Positions 17,716 to 28,433 of a stretch of DNA of 64,000 nt are shown here, piece by piece; positions within the stretch are counted from its first letter, which is position 1; the number at the start of each line of letters is the position of its first letter. Both the position numbers and the translations under genes were made by a program. This DNA comes from Streptomyces aquilus (GTDB taxonomy: Bacteria > Actinomycetota > Actinomycetes > Streptomycetales > Streptomycetaceae), in NCBI RefSeq assembly GCF_003955715.1, contig NZ_CP034463.1, forward strand, positions 992,001 through 1,056,000. Direction: 5' to 3'. The notes beneath the pieces are model-generated. The model saw only the letters and a program-made list of their open reading frames with translations. It did no database searches and was not told the DNA's origin.

Positions 17716-17731
17716 GGGGCCGTTCGGCCCC
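17716..17731. promoter_or_regulatory. DevR/OsdR-like box for USP-4
   Basis: GGGGCCGTTCGGCCCC (CAGGGG...CCCCTG at its edges, palindromic over about 20 bp) lies 108 bases before USP-4. A degenerate second element (GGGCCGGGTCAGCCC) follows at 17738-17752, the double-site arrangement often seen with DevR-type regulators. Confidence 0.68.
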
Positions 17732-17838
17732 CTGCCGGGCCGGGTCAGCCCCTGCCCGCACCGTGTCGGCCCGGCGAGGCTGGTGACGAAGGGATCCGCG
17801 CACCGGCGCGCGGCCACTGATGCGGGGAGGTGAGGTCC

Positions 17839-18732
17839 GTGCCTCGCCCCGTTGTCGTAGGACTGGACGGATCGCGCGAGAGTCTCGCCGCCGCCGACTG
17901 GGCGGCCCGGGAAGCACTGCGGCGCGGCCTGCCGTTGCGCCTGGTGCACGCGTGGGAGGGCGGGACGTCGGCCGGCGAGCCGGGGTTGCCCGAACTGGCG
18001 GCGCCCCGCTACTGGTCGCAGCGGATTCTCCGCGGTGGCCTGGACCGGCTCGGTGAGAGCTACCCGCAGGTGCAGCTCAGCGCCGATCAGGTGCCCAACT
18101 CGGCGCCCGAGGCCTTGGTGGCCGTGGCCGACGAGGCGGAGCTGCTGGTGCTGGGCAGCCGCGCGTTCAGCGGCTTCGGCGGTTTCATGGCCGGTTCGGT
18201 GGCACTGGCGACGGTGGCCCGGGCGACCCGGCCGGTGGTGCTCGTACGAGCCCATCAGCGCCCCGAGTCCGAGCACCTGCCGGACGCCGAGGGCCGGCCC
18301 TCGGTCGGCACGCCGTACCGCGAGGTGGTGGTCGGCGTCGATCCCGCGCACCGTTGTGAGGAGTTGCTCGCCTTCGCCTTCGAGAGCGCGATGCTGCGTG
18401 CCGCTCCGCTGCGGGCGGTGTACACCTGGCAGCTTCCGTTCCTGCCCGCCGCGGCCGAGGCCAAGGCCCGCAAGGCCGTGGGCGGAGCCGCGGAGCACGC
18501 TCTGCGGACGGTGCTGGAGCGGTGGCGGGAGAAGTTCCCCACCGTGGAGGTGCACGCGCTGGCGCTGGAAGGCCGTCCAGCCGTGCAGCTGACGCAGGCC
18601 GCCGGGGACGCCGGTCTGCTGGTCGTCGGCCGCAAGGCCCGGTCGGCCCGCATCGGTACGCACACCGGGCCCGTGGCGCACGCGGTCATGCACCACGTCC
18701 GCTGCCCGGTCGCTGTCGTGCCCCACACGTGA
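17839..18732 (+). CDS. Universal stress protein, tandem UspA domains (USP-4)
   Basis: A 297-residue protein with two UspA domains. The first ATP signature reads GSRAFSGFGGFMAGS; the second is degenerate (GRKARSARIGTHTGPVAH), as in USP-2. The GTG at 17839 follows GGGGAGGTGAGG. It is divergent from the CBS-BON gene and has its own box. A strong hairpin (18755-18793) follows the stop, so it is probably monocistronic. Confidence 0.92.
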   Translation: MPRPVVVGLDGSRESLAAADWAAREALRRGLPLRLVHAWEGGTSAGEPGLPELAAPRYWSQRILRGGLDRLGESYPQVQLSADQVPNSAPEALVAVADEAELLVLGSRAFSGFGGFMAGSVALATVARATRPVVLVRAHQRPESEHLPDAEGRPSVGTPYREVVVGVDPAHRCEELLAFAFESAMLRAAPLRAVYTWQLPFLPAAAEAKARKAVGGAAEHALRTVLERWREKFPTVEVHALALEGRPAVQLTQAAGDAGLLVVGRKARSARIGTHTGPVAHAVMHHVRCPVAVVPHT

Positions 18733-18754
18733 GTCACGGGGCGGCAGAGATCGT

Positions 18755-18793
18755 CCTTCCCGGTCCGGACAGCAGGAGGCCGGACCGGGAAGG
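18755..18793 (+). terminator. Strong hairpin terminator after USP-4
   Basis: CCTTCCCGGTCCGG (18755-18768) and CCGGACCGGGAAGG (18780-18793) are perfect 14-bp complements with an 11-base loop, 23 bases after the stop codon. Confidence 0.8.
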
Positions 18794-18818
18794 GCCGCAC
18801 CCACGGCGGCGGGGTCGG

Positions 18819-18874
18819 CACCGAGAGGATCGCACCCGGGGCAGCGCGGTCCACACCGAAAGGACCGCACCCGG
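18819..18874. repeat. Imperfect 35-bp-period direct repeat
   Basis: CACCGAGAGGATCGCACCCG (from 18819) recurs as CACCGAAAGGACCGCACCCG (from 18854); over 21 bases the copies differ at two positions. They lie between the USP-4 terminator and the box of the oxidoreductase operon. Confidence 0.5.
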
Positions 18875-18894
18875 AGACCCTCGGCCTCGCCCGA

Positions 18895-18908
18895 GGGACG
18901 TTCGGCCC
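18895..18908. promoter_or_regulatory. DevR/OsdR-like box for the 2-oxoacid oxidoreductase operon
   Basis: GGGACGTTCGGCCC lies 61 bases before the GTG at 18970. One half is GGGAC, like the classical DevR half-site GGGACT; the other is the local CGGCCC form. Confidence 0.55.
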
Positions 18909-18969
18909 CTCCGGAAACACCCCCGAGAGCACTACGACGGATCTCAGGCCCGTACATGAGGAGGGTGCC

Positions 18970-19545
18970 GTGTTCCAGGTACGTATCCACGGCCGGGGCG
19001 GCCAGGGGGCCGTCACGGCGGCGGAGTTGCTGTCGGTCGCGGCGTTCGTCGAGGGCCGCCACGCGCAGGCGTTCCCGAGTTTCGGATCGGAGCGGACGGG
19101 GGCGCCGGTCATGGCGTTCTGCCGGATCGACGACCGGCCGATCCGGGTGCGTGAGCCGGTCACCCGTCCTGACGCCCTGGTGATCCAGGACGCGACACTG
19201 CTGCACCAGGTGAACGTCTTCGAGGGGCTGCGCCCTGGCGGCCCGGTCCTGGTCAACTCCCCGCGCGGGGCCGAGGATCTGGGCCTGGAGACCCTGACCG
19301 GCCCGGTCCTCACCGTCCCCGCCACCGCGCTCGCCCTGCGCCACGTGGGCCGCCCGGTGCCGAGCGCGGTCCTGCTCGGCGGCCTGGCCGCGCTGACGGG
19401 CTGTGTGCGCGTCGAGTCGCTGGAGGCCGCGATCCGCGGCCGGTTCCCCGGCGTGCTGGGCACGAACAACGCGGCGGCCGCCCGAGAGGCCTACGACTAC
19501 GTCGAGGTGCTGTGCAAGGAGCGCGCTCATGCTGAAGCAGACTGA
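18970..19545 (+). CDS. 2-oxoacid:ferredoxin oxidoreductase, gamma subunit
   Basis: A 191-residue subunit of a pyruvate/2-oxoacid:ferredoxin oxidoreductase-type complex. The N-terminal motif VRIHGRGGQGAVTAAELL and FPSFGSERTGAPVMAF are characteristic of the gamma domain. The complex decarboxylates a 2-oxoacid to the acyl-CoA and passes two electrons to ferredoxin. The GTG start follows GAGGAGGGTG. It is the first of four coupled genes gamma-alpha-beta-delta/flavoprotein; the next gene starts 17 bases before this one ends. Confidence 0.9.
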   Translation: MFQVRIHGRGGQGAVTAAELLSVAAFVEGRHAQAFPSFGSERTGAPVMAFCRIDDRPIRVREPVTRPDALVIQDATLLHQVNVFEGLRPGGPVLVNSPRGAEDLGLETLTGPVLTVPATALALRHVGRPVPSAVLLGGLAALTGCVRVESLEAAIRGRFPGVLGTNNAAAAREAYDYVEVLCKERAHAEAD

Positions 19546-20770
19546 GGGCTCGCGCGCGGTCGCCGAGACCGTCGCGTACTGCCGCCCGGAAGTGATCGCC
19601 GCCTACCCGATCTCCCCGCAGACCCACATCGTCGAGGAACTCAGCCGCCTGGTGAAGTCCGGTGCGCTGAAGCCGTGCGAGTACGTCAACGTCGAGTCGG
19701 AGTTCGCGGCGATGTCGCTGTGCATCGGCGCCTCGGCGGCCGGCGCCCGTACCTACACGGCGACGGCGAGCCAGGGCCTGCTGTACATGGTGGAGGCCCT
19801 CTACAACGCCGCGGGGCTCGGGCTGCCGATCGTGATGACGGTCGCCAACCGGGCGATCGGCGCGCCCATCAACATCTGGAACGACCACAGCGACTCCATG
19901 TCCCAGCGCGACTCCGGCTGGATTCAGCTCTATGCCCGCGACAACCAGGAGGCCGCCGATCTGCATCCGCAGGCCTTCCGGCTGGCGGAGGAGCTGTCGC
20001 TGCCGGTGATGGTGTGCATGGACGGCTTCGTGCTGACGCACGCCTGGGAGCGGATCGAGGTGCCGGAGCAGGCGCAGGTCGACGCGTTCCTGGCGCCGTA
20101 CGAGCCCCGGCAGGTGCTCGACCCCGACGAGCCGGTGTCGATCGGCGCGATGGTCGGCCCGGAGGCGTTCACCGAGGTCAGGTATCTCGCGCACGCCAAG
20201 CAGATGCAGGCGCTGGAGGCGATCCCGGACATCGCGCGGGAGTTCCGGCAGGCGTTCGCGAGGGATTCCGGGGGCCTGATCCATCCGTACGCGTGCGAGT
20301 TCGCGGACACGATCGTCGTGGCCCTCGGCTCGGTGCTGGGCACGGTCTGCGACGTCGTCGACGAGATGCGCGCGGACGGGGTGCGGATCGGCGCGCTGGG
20401 GATCACCTCCTTCCGGCCGTTCCCGCTGGAGGCGGTACGGACCGTGCTCGGCCACGCCCGCCGGGTGGTGGTCCTGGAGCGCGCGCTCGCCGTCGGTGTC
20501 GGCGGGATCGTCTCGCAGAACGTGCGCACCGCGCTGTCCGGTATCCGGCTGGACGGACACACCGTGGTCGCCGGGCTGGGCGGGCGCCCGATCACCAAGG
20601 AGTCACTGCACCGGCTGTTCGCCGACGCGATCGCGGGGCGGCTCGGGCATCTGGAGTTCCTGGACCTCGACACCGGTCTGGTGGAGCGGGAGTTGGCGCG
20701 GATGGCGCAGTCCCGCAGGTCGGGGCCGTCGGCGGAGAACATCCTGCGCGATGTGGGGAGCAACCGATGA
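19529..20770 (+). CDS. 2-oxoacid:ferredoxin oxidoreductase, alpha subunit
   Basis: A 413-residue subunit with the pyrimidine-binding domain signature (AVAETVAYCRPEVIAAYPISPQ) and the central transketolase-like domain II. It pairs with the beta subunit to bind thiamine diphosphate. I chose ATG 19529 (GGAGCGCGCTC upstream), giving the usual start for archaeal-type PorA proteins; it overlaps the gamma gene by 17 bases. Upstream in-frame codons are a shadow of the gamma gene. The preferred 2-oxoacid cannot be decided by reading. Confidence 0.9.
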   Translation: MLKQTEGSRAVAETVAYCRPEVIAAYPISPQTHIVEELSRLVKSGALKPCEYVNVESEFAAMSLCIGASAAGARTYTATASQGLLYMVEALYNAAGLGLPIVMTVANRAIGAPINIWNDHSDSMSQRDSGWIQLYARDNQEAADLHPQAFRLAEELSLPVMVCMDGFVLTHAWERIEVPEQAQVDAFLAPYEPRQVLDPDEPVSIGAMVGPEAFTEVRYLAHAKQMQALEAIPDIAREFRQAFARDSGGLIHPYACEFADTIVVALGSVLGTVCDVVDEMRADGVRIGALGITSFRPFPLEAVRTVLGHARRVVVLERALAVGVGGIVSQNVRTALSGIRLDGHTVVAGLGGRPITKESLHRLFADAIAGRLGHLEFLDLDTGLVERELARMAQSRRSGPSAENILRDVGSNR

Positions 20771-21771
20771 ACGCCGCTCAGCAGGTGAAGTTCTACCAGG
20801 TGGGCAGTCTCGCCGCCGGAAACCGGCTGCTGGACCCGGAGTTGCGGTCCGACCAGGCCGACCCGGCCCGTTCCAACGCGCTCACCTGCGGCCACCGCGC
20901 CTGCCAGGGCTGCGGCGAGGCGCTGGGCGCCCGGTACGTCCTGGACGCGGCACAGCGGGCGAGCGGCGGCAAAGTGATCGCCGTCAACGCGACCGGCTGC
21001 CTGGAGGTGTTCTCGACGCCCTACCCGCAGACGTCCTGGCAACTGCCCTGGCTGCATTCCCTGTTCGGCAACGCCCCGGCCGTCGCCTCGGGTGTCGCGG
21101 CGGCGCTGCGCGCCAAGGGCCGCACGGACATCCGCGTGGTCGGGCAGGGCGGGGACGGCGGCACGGTCGACATCGGCCTGGGCTGTCTGTCCGGCATGTT
21201 CGAGCGCAACGACGATGTCCTGTACGTGTGTTACGACAACGAGGCGTACATGAACACCGGCGTGCAGCGCTCCGGGGCCACTCCCCCGACCGCGCGCACG
21301 GCGACCACCCAGGCGGTCGGCGAGGAGCCCGGCGCCCCCTTCGGCCAGGGCAAGAGCCTGCCGTTGATCGCGATGGCGCACGAGATCCCGTACGTCGCCA
21401 CCGCCACCGTCGCGGGACTGCGCGACCTGGAGGCCAAGGTGCACCGGGCGATGGGCCTGCGCGGCGCCCGCTATCTGCACGTCCTGGTGCCCTGCCCGCT
21501 CGGCTGGGGCACGGCGTCCTGCGACACGGTCCGCATCGCGCGGCTGGCCGAACAGAGCGGTCTCTTCCCGGTCTTCGAGGCCGCCGGCGGTGAGGTCACC
21601 GAGGTGACGAAGATCCGGCGACGCGTCCCGGTCGAGGAGTACCTGCGCCCGCAGAAGCGGTACGCGCATCTGTTCACCCCGGAGGTTCGCACGGACGTCA
21701 TCGCCCGCCTCCAGCGGGCGGCCGACCGCAATATCGCGCGCTTCGACCTGGCCGAGGAGGTCGTGTCGTGA
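20767..21771 (+). CDS. 2-oxoacid:ferredoxin oxidoreductase, beta subunit (TPP- and FeS-binding)
   Basis: A 334-residue subunit. Cys residues in GHRACQGCGEALG and the downstream NATGCLEVFSTPYP match the [4Fe-4S] ligands of PorB. GDGGTVDIGLGCLSG...YVCYDNEAYMNTGVQRS is the thiamine-diphosphate motif (GDG...NxxY). The ATG at 20767 overlaps the alpha stop (ATGA). It forms the catalytic core with the alpha subunit. Confidence 0.92.
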   Translation: MNAAQQVKFYQVGSLAAGNRLLDPELRSDQADPARSNALTCGHRACQGCGEALGARYVLDAAQRASGGKVIAVNATGCLEVFSTPYPQTSWQLPWLHSLFGNAPAVASGVAAALRAKGRTDIRVVGQGGDGGTVDIGLGCLSGMFERNDDVLYVCYDNEAYMNTGVQRSGATPPTARTATTQAVGEEPGAPFGQGKSLPLIAMAHEIPYVATATVAGLRDLEAKVHRAMGLRGARYLHVLVPCPLGWGTASCDTVRIARLAEQSGLFPVFEAAGGEVTEVTKIRRRVPVEEYLRPQKRYAHLFTPEVRTDVIARLQRAADRNIARFDLAEEVVS

Positions 21772-23393
21772 AGGAGAAACCGTTCGCGATCACCCTGGAC
21801 GTGGGCTCCAGTCTGGCCAACCGGACCGGCGCCTGGCGCTCCGAACGCCCCGAGTACGTCCACCGGTTGCCGCCGTGCAACGGGGCCTGCCCGGCCGGCG
21901 AGAACATCCAGCAGTGGCTGTTCCACGCGGAGAGCGGCGACTACGAGTCCGCGTGGCGGGAGTTGATGCGGGACAACCCGCTGCCCGCCGTGATGGGCCG
22001 GATCTGTTACCACCCCTGCGAGACGGCCTGCAACCGCGTCCAGGTCGACGACGCGGTCGGCATCAACGCCGTCGAACGCTTCCTGGGCGACGAGGCGATC
22101 CGGCACGGCTGGACGGTCGAGGCCCCGCCGGTCACCTCCGGCAAGCGCATCCTGGTCGTCGGCTCCGGTCCCGCCGGCCTGTCCGCCGCGTACCATCTGC
22201 GGCTGCTGGGCCACGAGGTGACGATCCGTGAGGCCCAGGACCGGCCCGGCGGCATGATGCGCTACGGCATCCCGCGCTACCGGCTGCCGCGCGAGGTGCT
22301 GGACGCGGAGATCGACCGCGTCCTGGCGCTCGGCGTCACCCTGGAGCTCGGTACCCGCGTGGAGGACGTCCTCGCGGCGCAGCGGGACGGCGGCTTCGAC
22401 GCCGTGTTCCTGGCCGTGGGCGCCGGCATCGGCCGTCGCGCCTACATCCCGGCGGGCGACACCGCCCGCGTCCTCGACGCCGTGACGCTGCTGGGCGGCG
22501 TGGAGGGCGAAGGCCCGCCGCTGCTGGGCCGCAGGGTCGCCGTCTACGGCGGCGGCAACACGGCGATGGACGCGGCACGTACCGCCCGCAGGCTCGGCGC
22601 CACCGACGCCGTGGTGGTCTACCGGCGCACCCGTGACCGGATGCCGGCTCACGACGAGGAGGTGACGGAGGCCCTGGAGGAGGGCGTGCGGATGAAATGG
22701 CTGTCGACCATCAAGCACGCCGACGGCGGACGGATCACCATCGAGCGGATGGCGCTCGACGAGACCGGATTCCCGCAGCCCACCGGCGAGTTCGAGGAAC
22801 TGGACGCCGACACGGTGGTGCTCGCCCTCGGCCAGGACTCCGACCTGTCCCTGGTGGAGGGCGTCCCGGAGCTCGCCGTGGACCACGGCACGGTCCAGGT
22901 CGCCGACGGGCTGATGACGGGCCGTCCGGGCATCTTCGCCGGAGGCGACATGGTGCCCGCCGAGCGCACCGCGACCGTGGCCGTGGGGCACGGCAAGAAG
23001 GCTGCACGGCACATCGACGCCTATCTGCGGGGCACCTCGTACCAGCCGGACCCGAAACACGCGCCGGCCGCCTTCGACCGGCTCAACACCTGGTACTACG
23101 CCGACGCCCCCGCCTCGGTGCGCCCGCGCCTCGAACTCGCCCGCCGCGTCTCCACGTTCGACGAGGTGGTGCAGGGGCTCGACGAGTCCACGGCGCTGTT
23201 CGAGGCGCGCCGCTGCATGTCGTGCGGGAACTGCTTCGAGTGCGACAACTGCTACGGCGTCTGCCCGGACAACGCGATCACGAAGCTGGGCCCGGGGAAG
23301 GGGTTCGCGATCGACCTGGACTACTGCAAGGGGTGCGGGCTGTGCGTGACCGAGTGCCCCTCCGGGTCCATGGAGATGGTTCCGGAGGAGTAG
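21768..23393 (+). CDS. GltD-like flavoprotein with fused ferredoxin domain (electron-transfer subunit)
   Basis: A 541-residue protein. N-terminal FeS domain (PPCNGACPAGENIQQW and CYHPCETACNR, as in glutamate synthase small subunit and dihydropyrimidine dehydrogenase). Then FAD domain (LVVGSGPAGLSAAYHLRLLGHEV), NAD(P)H domain (VAVYGGGNTAMDAARTARRLGA) and a C-terminal 2[4Fe-4S] ferredoxin domain (CMSCGNCFECDNCYGVCPDN; CKGCGLCVTECP). The tail corresponds to the delta subunit of 2-oxoacid oxidoreductases, here fused to an NAD(P)H:ferredoxin flavoprotein. GTGA overlap with the beta gene. It would connect 2-oxoacid oxidation directly to NAD(P)H. Confidence 0.9.
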   Translation: MKEKPFAITLDVGSSLANRTGAWRSERPEYVHRLPPCNGACPAGENIQQWLFHAESGDYESAWRELMRDNPLPAVMGRICYHPCETACNRVQVDDAVGINAVERFLGDEAIRHGWTVEAPPVTSGKRILVVGSGPAGLSAAYHLRLLGHEVTIREAQDRPGGMMRYGIPRYRLPREVLDAEIDRVLALGVTLELGTRVEDVLAAQRDGGFDAVFLAVGAGIGRRAYIPAGDTARVLDAVTLLGGVEGEGPPLLGRRVAVYGGGNTAMDAARTARRLGATDAVVVYRRTRDRMPAHDEEVTEALEEGVRMKWLSTIKHADGGRITIERMALDETGFPQPTGEFEELDADTVVLALGQDSDLSLVEGVPELAVDHGTVQVADGLMTGRPGIFAGGDMVPAERTATVAVGHGKKAARHIDAYLRGTSYQPDPKHAPAAFDRLNTWYYADAPASVRPRLELARRVSTFDEVVQGLDESTALFEARRCMSCGNCFECDNCYGVCPDNAITKLGPGKGFAIDLDYCKGCGLCVTECPSGSMEMVPEE

Positions 23394-23414
23394 CGGTGGT
23401 GCGGACGGGAGTGC

Positions 23415-26298
<2,884 letters not shown>

Positions 26299-26396
26299 GT
26301 CCGTCGTCCTCCCGATCGGTGTCCGCTGGTTGCGGTGCGCTGCCAGCCTCCGACCCGGCCGCCCGCGGCGGGAGGGGCCGTACGGGGACGAGGTCC

Positions 26397-26410
26397 GGGC
26401 CACCCGGCCC
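26397..26410. promoter_or_regulatory. DevR/OsdR-like box between gap and the HPF-like gene
   Basis: GGGCCACCCGGCCC lies 98 bases from the gap start and 35 bases before the GTG at 26446. A second partial element (GGGGCCGTACGGGGAC, 26374-26389) lies next to it. Confidence 0.5.
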
Positions 26411-26445
26411 TGGGAGCGGGCGCCCGTGGGCGGGAGGGTGGAGCC

Positions 26446-26850
26446 GTGGCAAAAGATCAGAGGGAGATGGGGCACATGGCTTTCAGCGGCATCCAGGTGC
26501 GGGCGACGGGCGATGTCGACGCCGAGGCGCTCGGGTACGTGCGGGCGAAGGTCGTCGCGGCCTTCGAGCGGCCCGGGCTCCCGGACGTCAGTGGCGAGGT
26601 GCGGGTCGCCCACGCGACGGCACAGCACGTGGCGCAGCCCTGGTCGGCGGCGGCCGAGATCCGGGTGGGCGACGCCCTCGTCGTCGTACACGCCCAGGAG
26701 GCCAGCGCGACCGAGCTCGCCGACCGGTTGCAGGACCGGCTGCGTGGGCGCGCCGACCGTGTGGCCCATCGCGGCGACGAGGCGCGCAAGGCGGCGACGC
26801 CGCCGCCGTGGCGCGGGGGGCCGGGCACGGAGACCGACGCGGCTGAGTGA
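26446..26850 (+). CDS. Probable HPF/RaiA-like (S30AE) ribosome-associated protein
   Basis: A 134-residue protein. Its first 100 residues alternate strands and helices as in the S30AE fold (IQVRATGDVDAEALGYVRAKVVAAFE, then HVVVHAQEASATELADRLQDRL-like segments), ending in a basic tail. Family members bind the 30S subunit and silence ribosomes; single-domain forms occur in mycobacterial dormancy regulons. The GTG at 26446 follows GGGAGGGTGGAG; an ATG at 26476 is a second option. The sequence is divergent from typical HPF, so the call is by pattern and context. Confidence 0.55.
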   Translation: MAKDQREMGHMAFSGIQVRATGDVDAEALGYVRAKVVAAFERPGLPDVSGEVRVAHATAQHVAQPWSAAAEIRVGDALVVVHAQEASATELADRLQDRLRGRADRVAHRGDEARKAATPPPWRGGPGTETDAAE

Positions 26851-26869
26851 CGGGGAAGAAGGGGTGGAG

Positions 26870-26900
26870 AAGGGGTGAGGCCGGATGGGCCTCACCCCTT
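26870..26900. terminator. Convergent hairpin terminator
   Basis: AAGGGGTGAGGCC (26870-26882) pairs perfectly with GGCCTCACCCCTT (26888-26900) across a five-base loop, between the HPF-like gene and the minus-strand USP-5 end. Confidence 0.8.
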
Positions 26901-26920
26901 CCACGTCGTGCGGACGGTCG

Positions 26921-27751
26921 TCAGGTCGTCGGCACCAGCACCACCGGGCAGTGCGATCGGTGCAGCAGGGTGTGGGCCACCGGGCCGAGCCGGGGACCGA
27001 GGTGACCGGCACGGCGGTGGACGCCGATGACGACGACGGCCGAGTCGCCCGTGGCCGCCAGCAAGGCATGCGCCGGTCCGGTGCGCACCGTGCGGGCCTC
27101 CACACCCACGCCGGGGTGCTGCTCCTCCAGCCGGGCCAGGCTGAAGCGGGGTACGGCTTCCTCGGCCCGGTCCTCGCGCTCGCGGCGCCGTTGCCCGGGG
27201 CTGGTGGCGGGGATCGGCGAGGGCAGCTCGGGTGTGATGTGCCGGTGGATGCGGGCGTGCACGACGCGCAGCCGGACGGCGCGTCGCTCCGCCTCGTCGA
27301 AGGCGTACGCGGCGGCCTCGGCGTCGGAGTCGTCCGCCAGGCCCAGCAGCACCTCCCGCTCGCCGTCGCACGGGTGGTCACCGCGTACGACGAGCAGCGG
27401 GCCCCGCACCCGTGCGGCCAGCCGCATGCTCACGGAACCGGCCATGAGGCCGCTGAGGCCGTTGTGATCGCGAGTGCCCACGACCGTGAGGGCCGCGCCC
27501 TCGCTTTCCTGCGCGAGCGCCCGCACGGGGCTGCCCGCGACGGCCCGGGACGTCACCGTCAGGCCCGGGTGGCGTTCACGTATGCGGGCGACGGCCGAGG
27601 CGAGGACCGGTCCGGCCTCGTCGCGGTCGGGCACGGCGTAGACGATCCGCAGCTCGGCACCGCGCCGCACCGCTTCGTCCGAGGCCCAGTCCAGCGCCCG
27701 TACGGCGATCAATGATCCGTCCGTTCCCACGACTACTTGCTGGGGGGTCAT
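26921..27751 (-). CDS. Universal stress protein, tandem UspA domains (USP-5)
   Basis: A 276-residue protein with two UspA domains. Signatures are GTRDHNGLSGLMAGS and GVHRRAGHLGPRLGPVAH, the second degenerate. The ATG at 27751 follows GAGGAGAGGAC on the minus strand. Regulatory boxes lie 81-117 bases upstream. It ends at the convergent terminator shared with the HPF-like gene. Confidence 0.92.
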   Translation of the reverse strand: MTPQQVVVGTDGSLIAVRALDWASDEAVRRGAELRIVYAVPDRDEAGPVLASAVARIRERHPGLTVTSRAVAGSPVRALAQESEGAALTVVGTRDHNGLSGLMAGSVSMRLAARVRGPLLVVRGDHPCDGEREVLLGLADDSDAEAAAYAFDEAERRAVRLRVVHARIHRHITPELPSPIPATSPGQRRREREDRAEEAVPRFSLARLEEQHPGVGVEARTVRTGPAHALLAATGDSAVVVIGVHRRAGHLGPRLGPVAHTLLHRSHCPVVLVPTT

Positions 27752-27831
27752 GTCCTCTCCTCCTCTGCTCTGTGGTCCCGATGCTGGTCCGCCCGCAGCG
27801 TCCCCGGCAGGGGCCACGCGCACCCGGTGGG

Positions 27832-27868
27832 GCGCCCGTTCGGCCCCCTTCGCAAGGCCATACGGGCC
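27832..27868. promoter_or_regulatory. Two degenerate DevR/OsdR-like boxes upstream of USP-5
   Basis: GCGCCCGTTCGGCCCC (27832-27847) has a perfect right half and two left-half mismatches. AGGCCATACGGGCC (27855-27868) is a weaker second element. They lie 81 and 104 bases from the USP-5 start. Confidence 0.4.
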
Positions 27869-27872
27869 GGTG

Positions 27873-28313
27873 TCAGTCCGCCAGGGGGAGGCCGTAGAGC
27901 GTGCGGCCGCCGACGAGTGCGCGGCCGGTGACGAGGTCGGGCTCGATCCGGACGAAGACCTCCTCGGGCGAGGGCACCCAGGAGCGCGGACCGGTGCGGG
28001 TCAGACGGTCGTGCTCGGCCGGGTCCCTGACGACCGAGGCGGCGCCGGTGACGACGACGCTCCAGCCGGAGTGCGTGCCGGCGTCGACCTGGTCGGCCTC
28101 GAAGGCCACGACCGCGCCGTCGATGGCGCGCACCAGCTCCGACGCGGCCGCGGTGCGCAGCAGCACGGCGCCGTCGCCGTCCAGACAGAAGTTGACCGGC
28201 AGCACGGCGGGCAGGGCCTGGCGGGTGTGGACGATCCGGCCCACGGGCACCTCGGCCAGCAGCCGCAGGCATTCCTGCCGTTCGAGTTCGCGGAATCCGT
28301 CGTTGGGGTACAT
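27873..28313 (-). CDS. Pyridoxamine 5'-phosphate oxidase-like FMN-binding split-barrel protein
   Basis: A 146-residue protein with the PNPOx-like split barrel: LLAEVPVGRIVHTRQALPAVLPVNF, AVLLRTAAASE, VAFEADQVDAGTHSGWSVVVTGAASVV. The family binds FMN or F420 and often acts as a small oxidoreductase; paralogues are members of the mycobacterial DevR regulon. ATG 28313 is the only sensible start. A box with GTCAGTCCC lies 84 bases upstream. Confidence 0.85.
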   Translation of the reverse strand: MYPNDGFRELERQECLRLLAEVPVGRIVHTRQALPAVLPVNFCLDGDGAVLLRTAAASELVRAIDGAVVAFEADQVDAGTHSGWSVVVTGAASVVRDPAEHDRLTRTGPRSWVPSPEEVFVRIEPDLVTGRALVGGRTLYGLPLAD

Positions 28314-28396
28314 GGCCAGACCGTCTTTCGCCGGAAACGGCGGGCGTGCGCCGCACGTCGTCCATCCATGGTCGGCGAACGGGCATCGAGCGCGAA

Positions 28397-28410
28397 GGGC
28401 CGTCAGTCCC
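28397..28410. promoter_or_regulatory. DevR/OsdR-like box upstream of the PNPOx-like gene
   Basis: GGGCCGTCAGTCCC combines a local-type left half (GGGCCG) with a right half AGTCCC identical to the mycobacterial DevR half-site. It is 84 bases from the start at 28313. Confidence 0.55.
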
Positions 28411-28433
28411 GGATGTTCCGGACAACGGCCCTG

